Shown here one piece after another: positions 37,721 to 47,229 of a stretch of 64,000 nt of DNA (position 1 is its first letter; each line of letters opens with the position of its first letter). Location: contig NZ_CP151800.1 in the NCBI RefSeq assembly GCF_038449125.1, forward strand, positions 2,452,406 to 2,516,405, read 5' to 3'. The position numbers and the translations under genes are program-made. The stretch is from Kosakonia sp. BYX6. Its GTDB lineage: Bacteria; Pseudomonadota; Gammaproteobacteria; Enterobacterales; Enterobacteriaceae. The notes under the pieces were generated by a model. That model was given only the letters and a program-made list of their open reading frames with translations, was not told the DNA's origin and did no database searches.

Positions 37721-37767
37721 GCCTTAAGAAAGACGGTGATACGGGAGTTCATTCCCGTATCATCACA

Positions 37768-38679
37768 TTAAAATTTACGCCTGACAGAAGAGGCCTGAAC
37801 ATCCCCTTTATTTCGCAACCGCCGTGCATGCCAATCCTCTTTGCTGTATGTCACGCCTGCACCGTGATACCCCGAAACGCTAATATCAGGAAAACCGTTT
37901 TTGACGAGTTCCTCTTTCAAAGATTGCGCGAAAGGTTTCTTTTTATTTTTCCCAAAACCCAATATTCCGCCGAAAGGTTTTGCTGATTTTTCCAGCTCCG
38001 CCATTGAAAAGTTTTCAGGATGTTGTGCATCGGCGCTATAGCAGGCTCTGACGCGGATATCGCGATAATGCGGGTCGAGGCCGCCGACGGATAAGGCTTT
38101 AGCAATCTGCTCAGCGGTTACCATTCCGCGTTGCATATCTTGATCGGCCGCGAGTATGTCTACCCCTGGGCCACCATGACCAATAATGTAGAGTTTGGTT
38201 GTTTGCGGAGAGAGGCTTTTGAGTAATTGGCCATTTGAATGACCAATAAAACAGACTCGTTGTAATACCGAAAGATCGCGCGAAAAATCGGTAATACCCT
38301 GAATCGTTTTATCGTAAATCTTTGGGTTGAATTGATTTCTTAAATCTTCCGATCGCCATCCCGGCATCCCTTTCAACTCTTCCTCCATCAATTGAAGCGC
38401 ATCGCTAAGCCGATCTATGGTGTCTTTTAACTCTTTTTCTTTTTCAGATCGCAGCTTTTCCATTTCAGCTAATGACTGATCTTCAACGATAACGGGATAA
38501 AGCTGCTTACCTTTCGTATGGCGAATGACATTTATGCCAAGGCTATGCTCAACGAGATCGGGGGCGACAAACGGTGCGTAAATATAGCCACTTTTGTTTT
38601 GGTCTGCTTCAGCGCCCTCACTGGTCCCTTGCGGGCTTAACGAAGCGCCTGGCCGTTTTTTGGTGTCATAAGCGTACAT
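37768..38679 (-). CDS. Caspase-fold (clan CD, C80-like) cysteine-protease-like protein, possible effector
   Basis: 303 residues from the ATG at 38679 (GGAG 9 nt upstream). Not a protein I recognise by name. The N-terminus is polar (SGYIYAPFVAPDLVEHS), a coiled coil spans about 67-105, and the C-terminal domain has strand-His (LYIIGHGGPG, His168) and strand-Cys (IRVRACYSAD, Cys213) motifs spaced as in clan CD peptidases such as C80, C11 and gingipains. A later SGYHGAGVTY and a basic C-terminus follow. There is no signal peptide or membrane segment. The region looks AT-rich. A role as a secreted toxin or a self-processing enzyme is inference. Confidence 0.6.
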   Translation of the reverse strand: MYAYDTKKRPGASLSPQGTSEGAEADQNKSGYIYAPFVAPDLVEHSLGINVIRHTKGKQLYPVIVEDQSLAEMEKLRSEKEKELKDTIDRLSDALQLMEEELKGMPGWRSEDLRNQFNPKIYDKTIQGITDFSRDLSVLQRVCFIGHSNGQLLKSLSPQTTKLYIIGHGGPGVDILAADQDMQRGMVTAEQIAKALSVGGLDPHYRDIRVRACYSADAQHPENFSMAELEKSAKPFGGILGFGKNKKKPFAQSLKEELVKNGFPDISVSGYHGAGVTYSKEDWHARRLRNKGDVQASSVRRKF

Positions 38680-39120
38680 GTCAATTCTCCACAATGGCGG
38701 GGGAAGCTGAAAACAACCGCGACTTGCCAGTTAAGTTTTACGCATAAATCGCCGCCCAGGCGGAATTCTCAGATATTTCATTGTTAAAGCTTATGGCTGA
38801 ACGAAGAAAACAACGCATTGTTGTTAAAGCTTCGTTTCTTTGCTGGTGGTTTTATCTGTTGCATTTTTCGCCATGCTGAATCAATTCCACTGCTTGATCC
38901 ACCTGACTTCACAATTTCCGCTAATAGTGCCTTGTTTGCTGGTGGGTATGTTTTGCGTCATTTATCGATTGCGGGTAGGATGCTGCGCCATGTTGTGTCT
39001 TATCCATACGTAGAAACACTGGAAAGACAGAGCGTTTAGCCAGCGGTGCAATCGTTTGGTTTTTTTTTGCGCCGCAGCTTGAGGAATTTCGCAAGGTTCA
39101 GACAGGTAACAGGTAACGCA
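38680..39120. other. 441-bp gap between the caspase-like gene and ansP
   Basis: The segment must hold divergent promoters. It carries a direct repeat ATTGTTAAAGCTT-like at 38780-38792 and 38820-38832, 40 bp apart. A 73-codon frame at 38818-39039 lacks a ribosome site and any recognisable motif, and I do not call it. Composition looks AT-rich up to about 39000, so this may be the edge of acquired DNA. Confidence 0.4.
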
Positions 39121-40590
39121 ATGAAAACAGACAACAACGTCACGGAGCATCACGCGGCGAAACGTCGCTGGCTCAACTCTCATGAAGAGGGCTACAGCCG
39201 CGCGATGGGCAACCGTCAGGTGCAAATGATCGCCATTGGCGGTGCAATCGGTACAGGTTTATTTTTGGGCGCTGGCGCCCGGCTACAAATGGCGGGGCCG
39301 TCGCTGGCTATCGTCTATCTGGTTTGTGGTCTTTTCTCCTTCTTTATTCTGCGCGCACTGGGCGAACTGGTCTTACACCGCCCTTCCAGCGGCAGTTTCG
39401 TCTCTTACGCCCGTGAGTTTCTCGGTGAAAAAGCCGCCTATGTGGCAGGCTGGATGTATTTCATCAACTGGGCGATGACCGGTATCGTCGATATCACCGC
39501 CGTTGCGCTGTATATGCACTATTGGGGTGCGTTTGGCGATGTGCCGCAGTGGGTGTTTGCGCTGGGCGCGCTGGCGGTTGTCGGTACCATGAACATGATC
39601 GGCGTGAAATGGTTCGCCGAGATGGAGTTCTGGTTTGCGCTGATCAAAGTGCTGGCGATTGTGGTGTTCCTCGTTGTCGGGACGATTTTCCTCGGTACGG
39701 GTAAACCGCTGGATGGCGGGACGACGGGTTTCCACTTGATCACCGATAACGGCGGCTTCTTCCCGCACGGCATGATGGCCGCGCTGGTGTTAGTCCAGGG
39801 CGTGGTGTTCGCATTTGCCTCCATTGAACTGGTGGGTACTGCGGCCGGGGAATGTAAAGACCCGGAAAACATGGTGCCGAAAGCAATTAACAGCGTTATC
39901 TGGCGTATCGGCCTGTTTTATGTCGGTTCCGTGGTGTTGCTGGTTCTGCTGCTGCCGTGGAATGCCTATCAGGCGGGCCAAAGCCCGTTTGTTACCTTCT
40001 TCTCGAAACTGGGCGTGCCGTATATCGGCGACATTATGAATATGGTGGTGCTGACCGCCGCGCTCTCCAGCCTGAACTCCGGGCTCTATTCCACAGGCCG
40101 CATTCTGCGTTCGATGTCGATGGGCGGTTCCGCGCCGAAATTCATGTCGAAAATGAGCCGTCACCACGTGCCATACGCGGGCATTCTCGCCACCATTTGC
40201 GTGTATGTTGTCGGTGTATTCCTGAACTATCTGGTGCCGTCGCAGGTGTTTGAGATCGTGCTGAACGTCGCGTCGCTGGGCATTATTGCCTCCTGGGGCT
40301 TTATCGTGGTGTGTCAGATGCGCCTGCGTAAAGCGATTCGTGAAGGGAAAGCGGCCGAAGTGAAATTCAAAATGCCTGGCGCGCCGGTAACGTCATGGCT
40401 GACGCTGCTGTTCCTGCTCAGCGTGCTGGTATTGATGGCGTTCGATTACCCGAACGGCACTTATACCATCGGTTCGATTCCGCTGATTGCCGTGTTGCTG
40501 GTGGCGGGTTGGTTTGGCGTGCGTAAACGCGTTAATGAGATCCACAGCACCGCACCGGTCGCACCGTTAGTTGAAGAAACCTCACGTTAA
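39121..40590 (+). CDS. ansP: L-asparagine permease AnsP
   Basis: 489 residues (E. coli 499; the tail is shorter) with 12 membrane helices of the amino acid-polyamine-organocation family. The start region (AAKRRWLNSHEEGY) and first helix (IGGAIGTGLFLGAGARLQMAGP) agree closely with E. coli AnsP, a proton-coupled asparagine importer. The start at 39121 follows AGGTAAC. It is next to yncE, as in E. coli. Confidence 0.95.
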   Translation: MKTDNNVTEHHAAKRRWLNSHEEGYSRAMGNRQVQMIAIGGAIGTGLFLGAGARLQMAGPSLAIVYLVCGLFSFFILRALGELVLHRPSSGSFVSYAREFLGEKAAYVAGWMYFINWAMTGIVDITAVALYMHYWGAFGDVPQWVFALGALAVVGTMNMIGVKWFAEMEFWFALIKVLAIVVFLVVGTIFLGTGKPLDGGTTGFHLITDNGGFFPHGMMAALVLVQGVVFAFASIELVGTAAGECKDPENMVPKAINSVIWRIGLFYVGSVVLLVLLLPWNAYQAGQSPFVTFFSKLGVPYIGDIMNMVVLTAALSSLNSGLYSTGRILRSMSMGGSAPKFMSKMSRHHVPYAGILATICVYVVGVFLNYLVPSQVFEIVLNVASLGIIASWGFIVVCQMRLRKAIREGKAAEVKFKMPGAPVTSWLTLLFLLSVLVLMAFDYPNGTYTIGSIPLIAVLLVAGWFGVRKRVNEIHSTAPVAPLVEETSR

Positions 40591-40596
40591 AAACAA

Positions 40597-40674
40597 ACGC
40601 CTGATGGCGCTTCGCGTATCCGGCCTACAGAGTTTTGCTTTGTAGGCCGGATAAGGCGCAGCCGCCATCCGGCA
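40597..40674. repeat. BIME (two inverted REP units)
   Basis: AACGCCTGATGGCGC...TATCCGGCCTAC and the inverse GTAGGCCGGATAAGGCG...CCGCCATCCGGC lie between the convergent ansP and yncE genes. Confidence 0.85.
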
Positions 40675-40693
40675 AACTGCGCCTCATAAGTTA

Positions 40694-41755
40694 TTACAGC
40701 GCGATGCGGATCACATCATCAGGCTGAGTGGCTTCTTTCTCACGCGTTGATGCCTGTTTCACACTGACATACAACGTTTTGCCGTCCGGCGACAGCGCCA
40801 GGCTGTTTGGATAGGTCGGCGTCTCAAACGTTTTCACCACTTTGTAGCTTTTCCCGTCGATAACACTCACTTTGCCCGCCTTGCGGTGAGTGACATAGGC
40901 TTCATTCCGCGTCGGGTTAAACAGCACCGCCAGCGATTCCGGTGCCGCGACTTTCTCCATCACGCTGCCGTTGCGGGTATCCACCACCAGCACTTCCGTC
41001 GCTTTGGAATCGGTAATAAAGGCGCGATGACCTGCGGTATCAAGACTCAGGTTCAGGTAGAAATGCTCTTTGCCGTCATCCTGCAATTTTTTGCGATCGA
41101 TAATTTTGTTGCTGCTGGTATCAATAGTGATCAGTTCACCGTCGCCGTTGGTGGTATAGAGGCGCTTCGCGACAGGATCGACCGCCAGGCCGGTGCTGTA
41201 GGTGCCAGTATTCGCGATGGTGGTTTTCAGTTTCAGTGATTCGCCATCAACCACCCAAACCGCGCTCTCTTTCCCAACACCGGTGATATAAACAGTGTTG
41301 GTCGTCTCATCAACCGCCAGTTCACGCGGGCTGAGCGGGCGCACGGTTTCCGAGCGTTTACGCGCATCCAGCACCACCCTGCCTTTGAGCTCACCGGTTT
41401 TGGCATCCACTGCCGTGACGGAACCGTCGGTGGTATTACCGAACCACAACGTTTGCGTCTGGTTATTGATGGCGGCGCCAAACGGTTTCAAATCACTGTG
41501 AATGGCCTGGGTAATATCCAGCGTGGCGGGATCGAGACGGTAAATCACGCCGCCTTTATCCGTTTTGCGGCTTTGCGCGGTAGCCAGCCACAGCGCATTT
41601 TCCTGCTGGCTGATGGCCATTTCATACGCGCCTTTGCCCACCGCTTTACGCAGCATCTCCTCGGCAGCATGGGTGCTGAATGAACCCGCCAGCAACAAAG
41701 AACCGAGAAGCAGAGAACCACGCAGGCGCGGTGAAGATAAATGACGAAAATACAT
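40694..41755 (-). CDS. yncE: Exported beta-propeller protein YncE
   Basis: 353 residues, exactly the E. coli length. A signal peptide (to about FSTHA, residue 30) precedes seven YVTN-type propeller repeats (for example KLYTTNGDGELITID-like and YVTHRKAGKVSVIDG). E. coli YncE is iron-repressed, sits in the periplasm and binds single-stranded DNA in vitro; its physiological task is unsettled. It is divergent from yncD, with a Fur-like site between. Confidence 0.93.
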   Translation of the reverse strand: MYFRHLSSPRLRGSLLLGSLLLAGSFSTHAAEEMLRKAVGKGAYEMAISQQENALWLATAQSRKTDKGGVIYRLDPATLDITQAIHSDLKPFGAAINNQTQTLWFGNTTDGSVTAVDAKTGELKGRVVLDARKRSETVRPLSPRELAVDETTNTVYITGVGKESAVWVVDGESLKLKTTIANTGTYSTGLAVDPVAKRLYTTNGDGELITIDTSSNKIIDRKKLQDDGKEHFYLNLSLDTAGHRAFITDSKATEVLVVDTRNGSVMEKVAAPESLAVLFNPTRNEAYVTHRKAGKVSVIDGKSYKVVKTFETPTYPNSLALSPDGKTLYVSVKQASTREKEATQPDDVIRIAL

Positions 41756-41839
41756 GACGACTCCCTTTGAGAGAAAAGATGGTTACGTTTTCACATGCGT
41801 CCAGTGCACGAAACGGCGGTTTCGCTTATTGTTATTGTT

Positions 41840-41858
41840 GAGAATAGTAATCATTAAT
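41840..41858. promoter_or_regulatory. Candidate Fur box between yncE and yncD
   Basis: GAGAATAGTAATCATTAAT matches the 19-bp Fur consensus GATAATGATAATCATTATC in about 14 positions. It is placed 85 bp upstream of yncE and fits the known iron regulation of that gene. Confidence 0.6.
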
Positions 41859-42020
41859 GGTCATAAAGTGGAGTGCTAAATTCGCCGGAGGCGGAAATGG
41901 AACGTCTTTATTACACTCATTCTTAACGTAACGTGCGTTCATTGTTTTCATAAAATTTACATATCCTTTAACATGTTGGCGAATGTTCCATTTGGTTCGT
42001 CTTTCTAACTCGGTTCCGTC

Positions 42021-44135
42021 ATGAATATTATTTCCGTCACTAAGGCTTCACTGCCGGTGTTGTTACTCCCTGCTGCGTTGTCCACTTCCGCCTGGGCGGC
42101 AGACAATGAACAAACAATGATTGTCAGCGCCACTCCGCAAACTGTTTCCGAACTGGATAGCCCCGCCGCCGTGAGCGTGGTTCAGGGGGAAGATATCCGC
42201 CACGCCGCGCCGCGCGTCAATTTGTCTGAATCTCTGAGCAGCGTGCCGGGCTTACAGGTGCAAAACCGCCAGAACTATGCGCAGGATCTCCAGCTGTCGA
42301 TTCGCGGTTTTGGTTCGCGCTCCACCTACGGCGTGCGCGGCATTCGTCTGTATGTCGACGGTATTCCCGCCACCATGCCGGATGGTCAAGGGCAAACATC
42401 GAATATTGATCTCAACAGTGTGGAAAGCATTGATGTGCTGCGCGGCCCCTTCTCGGCGCTGTATGGCAACGCCTCGGGCGGCGTGATGAATGTCACTACC
42501 GAAACCGGGCGCGAACCGGCGACCATCGAAGCCAGCAGTTATTACGGCAGTTTCGGTAGCTGGCGTTATGGCCTGAAAGCCACGGGCGCGATGGGTGACG
42601 GTACGCACGCGGGCGATGTGGATTACACCGCCTCCTCTACCCGTTTTGTCACTCACGGTTACCGCGATCGCAGCGGCGCCCGCAAAAATCTGGCGAATGC
42701 CAAACTCGGTGTGCGCATTGATGATGTCAGCAAACTGAGCCTGATTTTTAACAGCGTAGATATTAAAGCCGATGACGCTGGCGGTTTAACAGAGTCCGAA
42801 TGGCGAGATAACCCGCGCCAGTCGCCGCGTGCGGAGCAATACCACACGCGCAAAACCATTAAACAAACCCAGGCCGGATTGCGCTATGAGCGCCAGCTCA
42901 GCGCTCAGGATGATTTAAGCGTGATGATGTACGCCGGCGAGCGCGAAACTACGCAGTATCAGTCCATTCCACGTGCGCCACAGCTCAACGCCACGCATGC
43001 CGGCGGTGTGATTGATTTAACCCGCCATTATCAGGGCATTGATACCCGCTGGACCCACCGAGGCGAACTGGGCGTACCGGTGACTTTCACTGGCGGGTTG
43101 AATTACGAAAACATGAGCGAAGCTCGCAAAGGCTATGAAAACTTCATCATGAACGGCACGACGCCGGAGTACGGCCAGAAAGGCAATTTGCGCCGCGATG
43201 AACGTAATCTGATGTGGAACGTCGATCCCTATCTGCAAACCGCCTGGCAGTTGACTGACAAATTGTCGCTGGATGCGGGCGTGCGTTATAGCTCGGTGTG
43301 GTTTGATTCCAACGATCACTACATCACCGCGCAGAACGGCGATGACAGCGGCGAGGCGAATTACCACAAATGGTTACCGGCAGGATCGCTGAAATACGCG
43401 GTAACTCCGGCCTGGAACGTGTATGTCGCCGCCGGTCGCGGGTTCGAAACGCCGACCATCAACGAACTCTCTTACCGTTCTGGTAACCAAAGCGGGCTCA
43501 ATTTCGCGCTAAAACCGTCCACCAACGACACCGTCGAGATTGGCAGCAAAACGCGTATCGGCAACGGCCTGCTGACCGCGGCGCTGTTCCGCACCGACAC
43601 CGATAATGAAATTGTCACCGATACCAACAGCGGCGGGCGCACCACCTACAAAAACGCCGGGGAAACCCGCCGTCAGGGCGCGGAGCTGTCGCTGGATCAA
43701 CAATTTGCCGGTAACTGGCGGGCGAAAATGGCATGGACCTATCTTGATGCGACGTACCGCAGCGAAGTCTGCACCGATGGCGGCTGTAACGGGAACCGCA
43801 TTCCGGGGATCGCGCGCAATATGGGCTTCGCCTCGCTCGGTTGGATCCCGGATCAAGGCTGGTACGCCGGGGCGGATGTGCGTTATATGAGCGACATTAT
43901 GGCGAATGATGAAAACACCGCCAAAGCACCTTCGTACACCGTGGCAGGCCTAAATACAGGGTATAAATTCAGCTACGGCAACTGGATGATGGACGTCTTT
44001 GGCCGCGTCGATAACCTGTTTGACCGCGAGTATGTAGGCTCTGTGATCGTCAATGAAGGCAACAATCGCTATTACGAACCGGCTCCGGGGCGTAACTATG
44101 GCGTCGGTTTGTCGGTCGCTTATCAGTTCGAGTGA
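42021..44135 (+). CDS. pqqU: TonB-dependent outer-membrane receptor YncD (PqqU)
   Basis: 704 residues. A signal peptide to about AWA (27), TonB box-like QTMIVSA (about 31-37), plug domain (about 50-160) with LRGPFSALYGNASGGVMNV, and a 22-strand barrel ending in the terminal aromatic signature (VAYQFE). E. coli YncD was shown to take up pyrroloquinoline quinone and renamed PqqU; it is also a phage receptor. Order yncE-yncD-mcbR-curA-mnaT is that of E. coli. Confidence 0.93.
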   Translation: MNIISVTKASLPVLLLPAALSTSAWAADNEQTMIVSATPQTVSELDSPAAVSVVQGEDIRHAAPRVNLSESLSSVPGLQVQNRQNYAQDLQLSIRGFGSRSTYGVRGIRLYVDGIPATMPDGQGQTSNIDLNSVESIDVLRGPFSALYGNASGGVMNVTTETGREPATIEASSYYGSFGSWRYGLKATGAMGDGTHAGDVDYTASSTRFVTHGYRDRSGARKNLANAKLGVRIDDVSKLSLIFNSVDIKADDAGGLTESEWRDNPRQSPRAEQYHTRKTIKQTQAGLRYERQLSAQDDLSVMMYAGERETTQYQSIPRAPQLNATHAGGVIDLTRHYQGIDTRWTHRGELGVPVTFTGGLNYENMSEARKGYENFIMNGTTPEYGQKGNLRRDERNLMWNVDPYLQTAWQLTDKLSLDAGVRYSSVWFDSNDHYITAQNGDDSGEANYHKWLPAGSLKYAVTPAWNVYVAAGRGFETPTINELSYRSGNQSGLNFALKPSTNDTVEIGSKTRIGNGLLTAALFRTDTDNEIVTDTNSGGRTTYKNAGETRRQGAELSLDQQFAGNWRAKMAWTYLDATYRSEVCTDGGCNGNRIPGIARNMGFASLGWIPDQGWYAGADVRYMSDIMANDENTAKAPSYTVAGLNTGYKFSYGNWMMDVFGRVDNLFDREYVGSVIVNEGNNRYYEPAPGRNYGVGLSVAYQFE

Positions 44136-44136
44136 T

Positions 44137-44174
44137 AAAAAAGCCCGGTTGCATTACGCTTCCGGGCTTTTCTT
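44137..44174. terminator. Bidirectional terminator between yncD and the chemoreceptor gene
   Basis: AAAAAAGCCCGG...CCGGGCTTTTCTTT: an 8-bp stem with A-run upstream and T-run downstream serves both convergent genes. Confidence 0.88.
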
Positions 44175-44190
44175 TATGGACTTCGCGTAA

Positions 44191-46125
44191 TTAGAACGTG
44201 GTCCAGCCCTCTTCGCTGTTCGCGTTCTCATTGGATACAGCTTTTGTCACCGTCTGGAAGGTTTTGGGGTTCGCCGCCACGCTTGCCGGTTTGCTACCCT
44301 CCTGCTCCAAACGGAATGTCGCCACCAGTTCTTCCAGCAGGTGCGCTTGCTCTTCCAGTGAACCCGCTGCCGACGACGATTCGCTCACCAGCGAGGCATT
44401 CTGCTGCGTGGTGCTGTCCAGTTCGCCGACGGCGCGAGCAATCTGCTCAATACCGCGGCTCTGCTCTTCCGACGCGGAAGAGATTTCGCCCATGATATCG
44501 TTCACGCGCGTGACGGAGTGCACCACTTGATCCATGGTTTCCCCGGCTTTTGCCACCAGTTCGCTCCCGATATTAATCCGGGAAACGGACTCGCTGATCA
44601 ACTGCTCAATATCTTTTGCCGCCTGCGAACTGCGCTGCGACAGGCTACGGACTTCGCTGGCGACCACCGCAAAACCGCGCCCCTGTTCACCCGCTCGCGC
44701 GGCTTCCACCGCCGCGTTCAGCGCCAGAATGTTGGTCTGGAAGGCGATGCTGTTAATCACCGCGGTAATATCCGCAATTTTGTTAGAGCTGCTGTGAATA
44801 TCACCCATCGTGTTGACCACTTCGCGCATGACGGTGCCGCCTTCGCTGGCGGTTTTTGACGCCTGCGCCGCCAGGCTGCTGGCATTGCGGGCGTTATCGG
44901 CGTTGTTCTTCACGGTCGCGGTCAACTCTTCCATACTGGCGGCGGTTTCAACTACCGCGGCAGCTTGCTGCTCCGTGCGCGAAGAGAGATCGGTGTTACC
45001 TTCGGCGATTTCCGTCGCCGCGCGTGACACCTGCGTGACACTGTTGCGCACCTCGTAAATCATATCGCGCAGCGTATCGTTCATTCGCCCCATCGCGCCG
45101 GTTAACTGGCCGAGTTCATCGGTGCTTTGCGCGCGGATATGCGAACTCAGATCGCCGCTGGCAATGCGTTCAGCCAGCGCCAGGTTGCGGTCAATCGGGC
45201 GCGTAATCTGGCGGATCACCCACCAGGAAACCAGCATGCCGAGCAGGATCGCAATCACACCGATAATCGCGGCGATGGTGCTGGAGGTATAGGCCAGTTC
45301 ATCGTTGTGCGCTTTCACCAGCGCAATGATTTCTCTCAACGACGCGCTGCTGTTATCCCCGCCAACTTTGACTTTATCTTCCGCGGCTTTTAATGCCTGG
45401 GACGCGGCGAAATAATTCAGGCTCAGATCGCGGTATTTCACCGTGTCGTCCCACAGGGATTGCAGCGGCGATTGCAATTCACCCGGCAGCTGGCTCGCCA
45501 GCGCCTGCACGCTTTTTTCTGTCTCGCTGAAACGGCGATCGAGGTTTTCACGCGTGTCTTTGCCAGGGCTGTAACGCACAACCAGCGCGGCATCGCGCAC
45601 GGCGCTAATGGCAAACAGTTGTTCGTAAACCTGGGTCATCAGCGCCGGATCGGCCACCGGCGTGCGCACCAGCGTGGTATAGCGGGCAGAGAGATCTTCG
45701 GCGGCGAGTTTATCCAGCGCGTCACGCACCGTGCGGAGATCGCCGGTCGCTTTTTGCATCTCGCCGATGCTGCTCTGGAAATTGTCCAGATGCCCGGCGA
45801 CATCGCTGATGATTTGCCGCTCTTTGCTCGACCAGGAAAGCGCATCCGCGCTGGCGGTCAACTCAGAAGCGTGGCGCACATAGTTGGACATGACCTGGCC
45901 TGATTTATCGTCCCCATAAAAATATTTCAGGCGATTAATCTTGGCCTGAAATACTTCAATGTTGATGTTGTACATCAGGTTGGTTTTTTCATAGACGTCA
46001 CGTATTTCTTTAAAGCGCAATACACTAAGAATGGTAGCAACCGCGACCAGAAACAGAACTAAACCAAAACCGACCGACAGCTTTCTACTAATTTTTATAT
46101 TGCTTAACCGCTGGCTAAATGACAT
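44191..46125 (-). CDS. Methyl-accepting chemotaxis protein with a long periplasmic sensor
   Basis: 644 residues from the ATG at 46125 (AAGGAG upstream). TM1 is about 13-35 and TM2 about 282-303, leaving a 245-residue helical periplasmic domain, much larger than the 150 residues of Tar and close to helical bimodular sensors. HAMP and the signalling hairpin ([20 protein letters not shown]) follow. The C-terminus ends GWTTF, the xWxxF tether for CheR and CheB, so it is a high-abundance type receptor. The ligand is unknown; organic acids are a guess from the domain class. Confidence 0.9.
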   Translation of the reverse strand: MSFSQRLSNIKISRKLSVGFGLVLFLVAVATILSVLRFKEIRDVYEKTNLMYNINIEVFQAKINRLKYFYGDDKSGQVMSNYVRHASELTASADALSWSSKERQIISDVAGHLDNFQSSIGEMQKATGDLRTVRDALDKLAAEDLSARYTTLVRTPVADPALMTQVYEQLFAISAVRDAALVVRYSPGKDTRENLDRRFSETEKSVQALASQLPGELQSPLQSLWDDTVKYRDLSLNYFAASQALKAAEDKVKVGGDNSSASLREIIALVKAHNDELAYTSSTIAAIIGVIAILLGMLVSWWVIRQITRPIDRNLALAERIASGDLSSHIRAQSTDELGQLTGAMGRMNDTLRDMIYEVRNSVTQVSRAATEIAEGNTDLSSRTEQQAAAVVETAASMEELTATVKNNADNARNASSLAAQASKTASEGGTVMREVVNTMGDIHSSSNKIADITAVINSIAFQTNILALNAAVEAARAGEQGRGFAVVASEVRSLSQRSSQAAKDIEQLISESVSRINIGSELVAKAGETMDQVVHSVTRVNDIMGEISSASEEQSRGIEQIARAVGELDSTTQQNASLVSESSSAAGSLEEQAHLLEELVATFRLEQEGSKPASVAANPKTFQTVTKAVSNENANSEEGWTTF

Positions 46126-46318
46126 TCCTGACTCCTTGCTAAACAGCAATGTTAGCGCCTGACTGCGCACTTAATGAGTTATCGGCAAGAGAGTAGGAGA
46201 ATTCAGGTTGACGAGGCGTTATCGATAAGAAATGTGATATTGATGCTCCCCATTCGCAAATTTTTGCCGGGGAGCACCAATATAATTTTATGAAATAATT
46301 GATTTACACAATAATAAC

Positions 46319-46975
46319 TCAACGAAAGAATTGTTTGTGGACGATGTTTGCGCCCTCATCAATGGCCCGCCACACCGCCCGTTCGCTGGCAAATGCGTCG
46401 CCCTCTTCCAGCGCCGCTAATAAATCGCTGTAATTATGCACGCGCGTTAAATCTTCTGAGCTTGGGTAAAGATAATTGTAGCAAGGGCCAATTCGCACCC
46501 ATAATTGCTCAATTAACGCGGTCAACGTTGGCATTTCGGCGTGGTTATAGACGCTAAAACGAAACACGCGATTGGCCTGTAATGCCTGCTCAGCGTTGCC
46601 GGATTTCATCGCTTCATTGGTATTGGCGGCGAAGATACGTAACTCACGAATCTTATCTTTCGACATATTCTCGCTGGCGGCTCGCACGGCCATCCCTTCA
46701 AGATTCTTACGTATCTGATTGATTTCGTTGTAGCGTTCCCGGCTCACTTCCGGGACCAAAAACGCCTGTGCGGGTGTCGCATGCAGCGCGCCTGCGGAGA
46801 CCAGTCGCAGTAACGCTTCGCGAACGGGGGTAATGCTAGTGCCCAATTGATCGGCAATTTCTTTGGTAATGAGCCGTGCGCCAGGTCTAAGTGCTCCAAC
46901 AATAAGCGCACTTTTTAGACTCGACTCGACTTGCATGGTGAGACTTGTTCTTTGCGCTTTTTCCAAATCAAGCAT
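46319..46975 (-). CDS. mcbR: GntR/FCD regulator McbR (YncC)
   Basis: 218 residues, with the N-terminal winged helix GARLITKEIADQLGTSITPVREALLRLVS matching E. coli McbR, and an FCD domain. In E. coli McbR represses mcbA and influences colanic acid and biofilm formation. Its position between yncD and curA is conserved apart from the inserted chemoreceptor gene. E. coli McbR is about the same length. Confidence 0.87.
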   Translation of the reverse strand: MLDLEKAQRTSLTMQVESSLKSALIVGALRPGARLITKEIADQLGTSITPVREALLRLVSAGALHATPAQAFLVPEVSRERYNEINQIRKNLEGMAVRAASENMSKDKIRELRIFAANTNEAMKSGNAEQALQANRVFRFSVYNHAEMPTLTALIEQLWVRIGPCYNYLYPSSEDLTRVHNYSDLLAALEEGDAFASERAVWRAIDEGANIVHKQFFR

Positions 46976-47229
46976 GTTTGTATCCTGTAAATTTTCTTTA
47001 TTATTTCAGCCCGGTAGTGTGTCCGTAATCTAATTACAGAAAGATATATTATATAAGTACATGCCTGGTATTGGATTATTGCGTAAAGGTATAACAATTA
47101 GTTATTTATTATGCACGACTAACGGGAACCGCCTTCATGAGGTCATCAATTCCTCATGCAACTCTAATTAAAGCTGTTTTTCAAAAATTTGCACGATTTA
47201 GAAGGCGGTTTTTCACCGCCATCGGATAA

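Noticed and set aside
38818-39039. 73-codon forward frame between the caspase-like gene and ansP
   Set aside because: No ribosome binding site, no homology recognised, and start codon within a direct repeat; kept only as a note on the gap.
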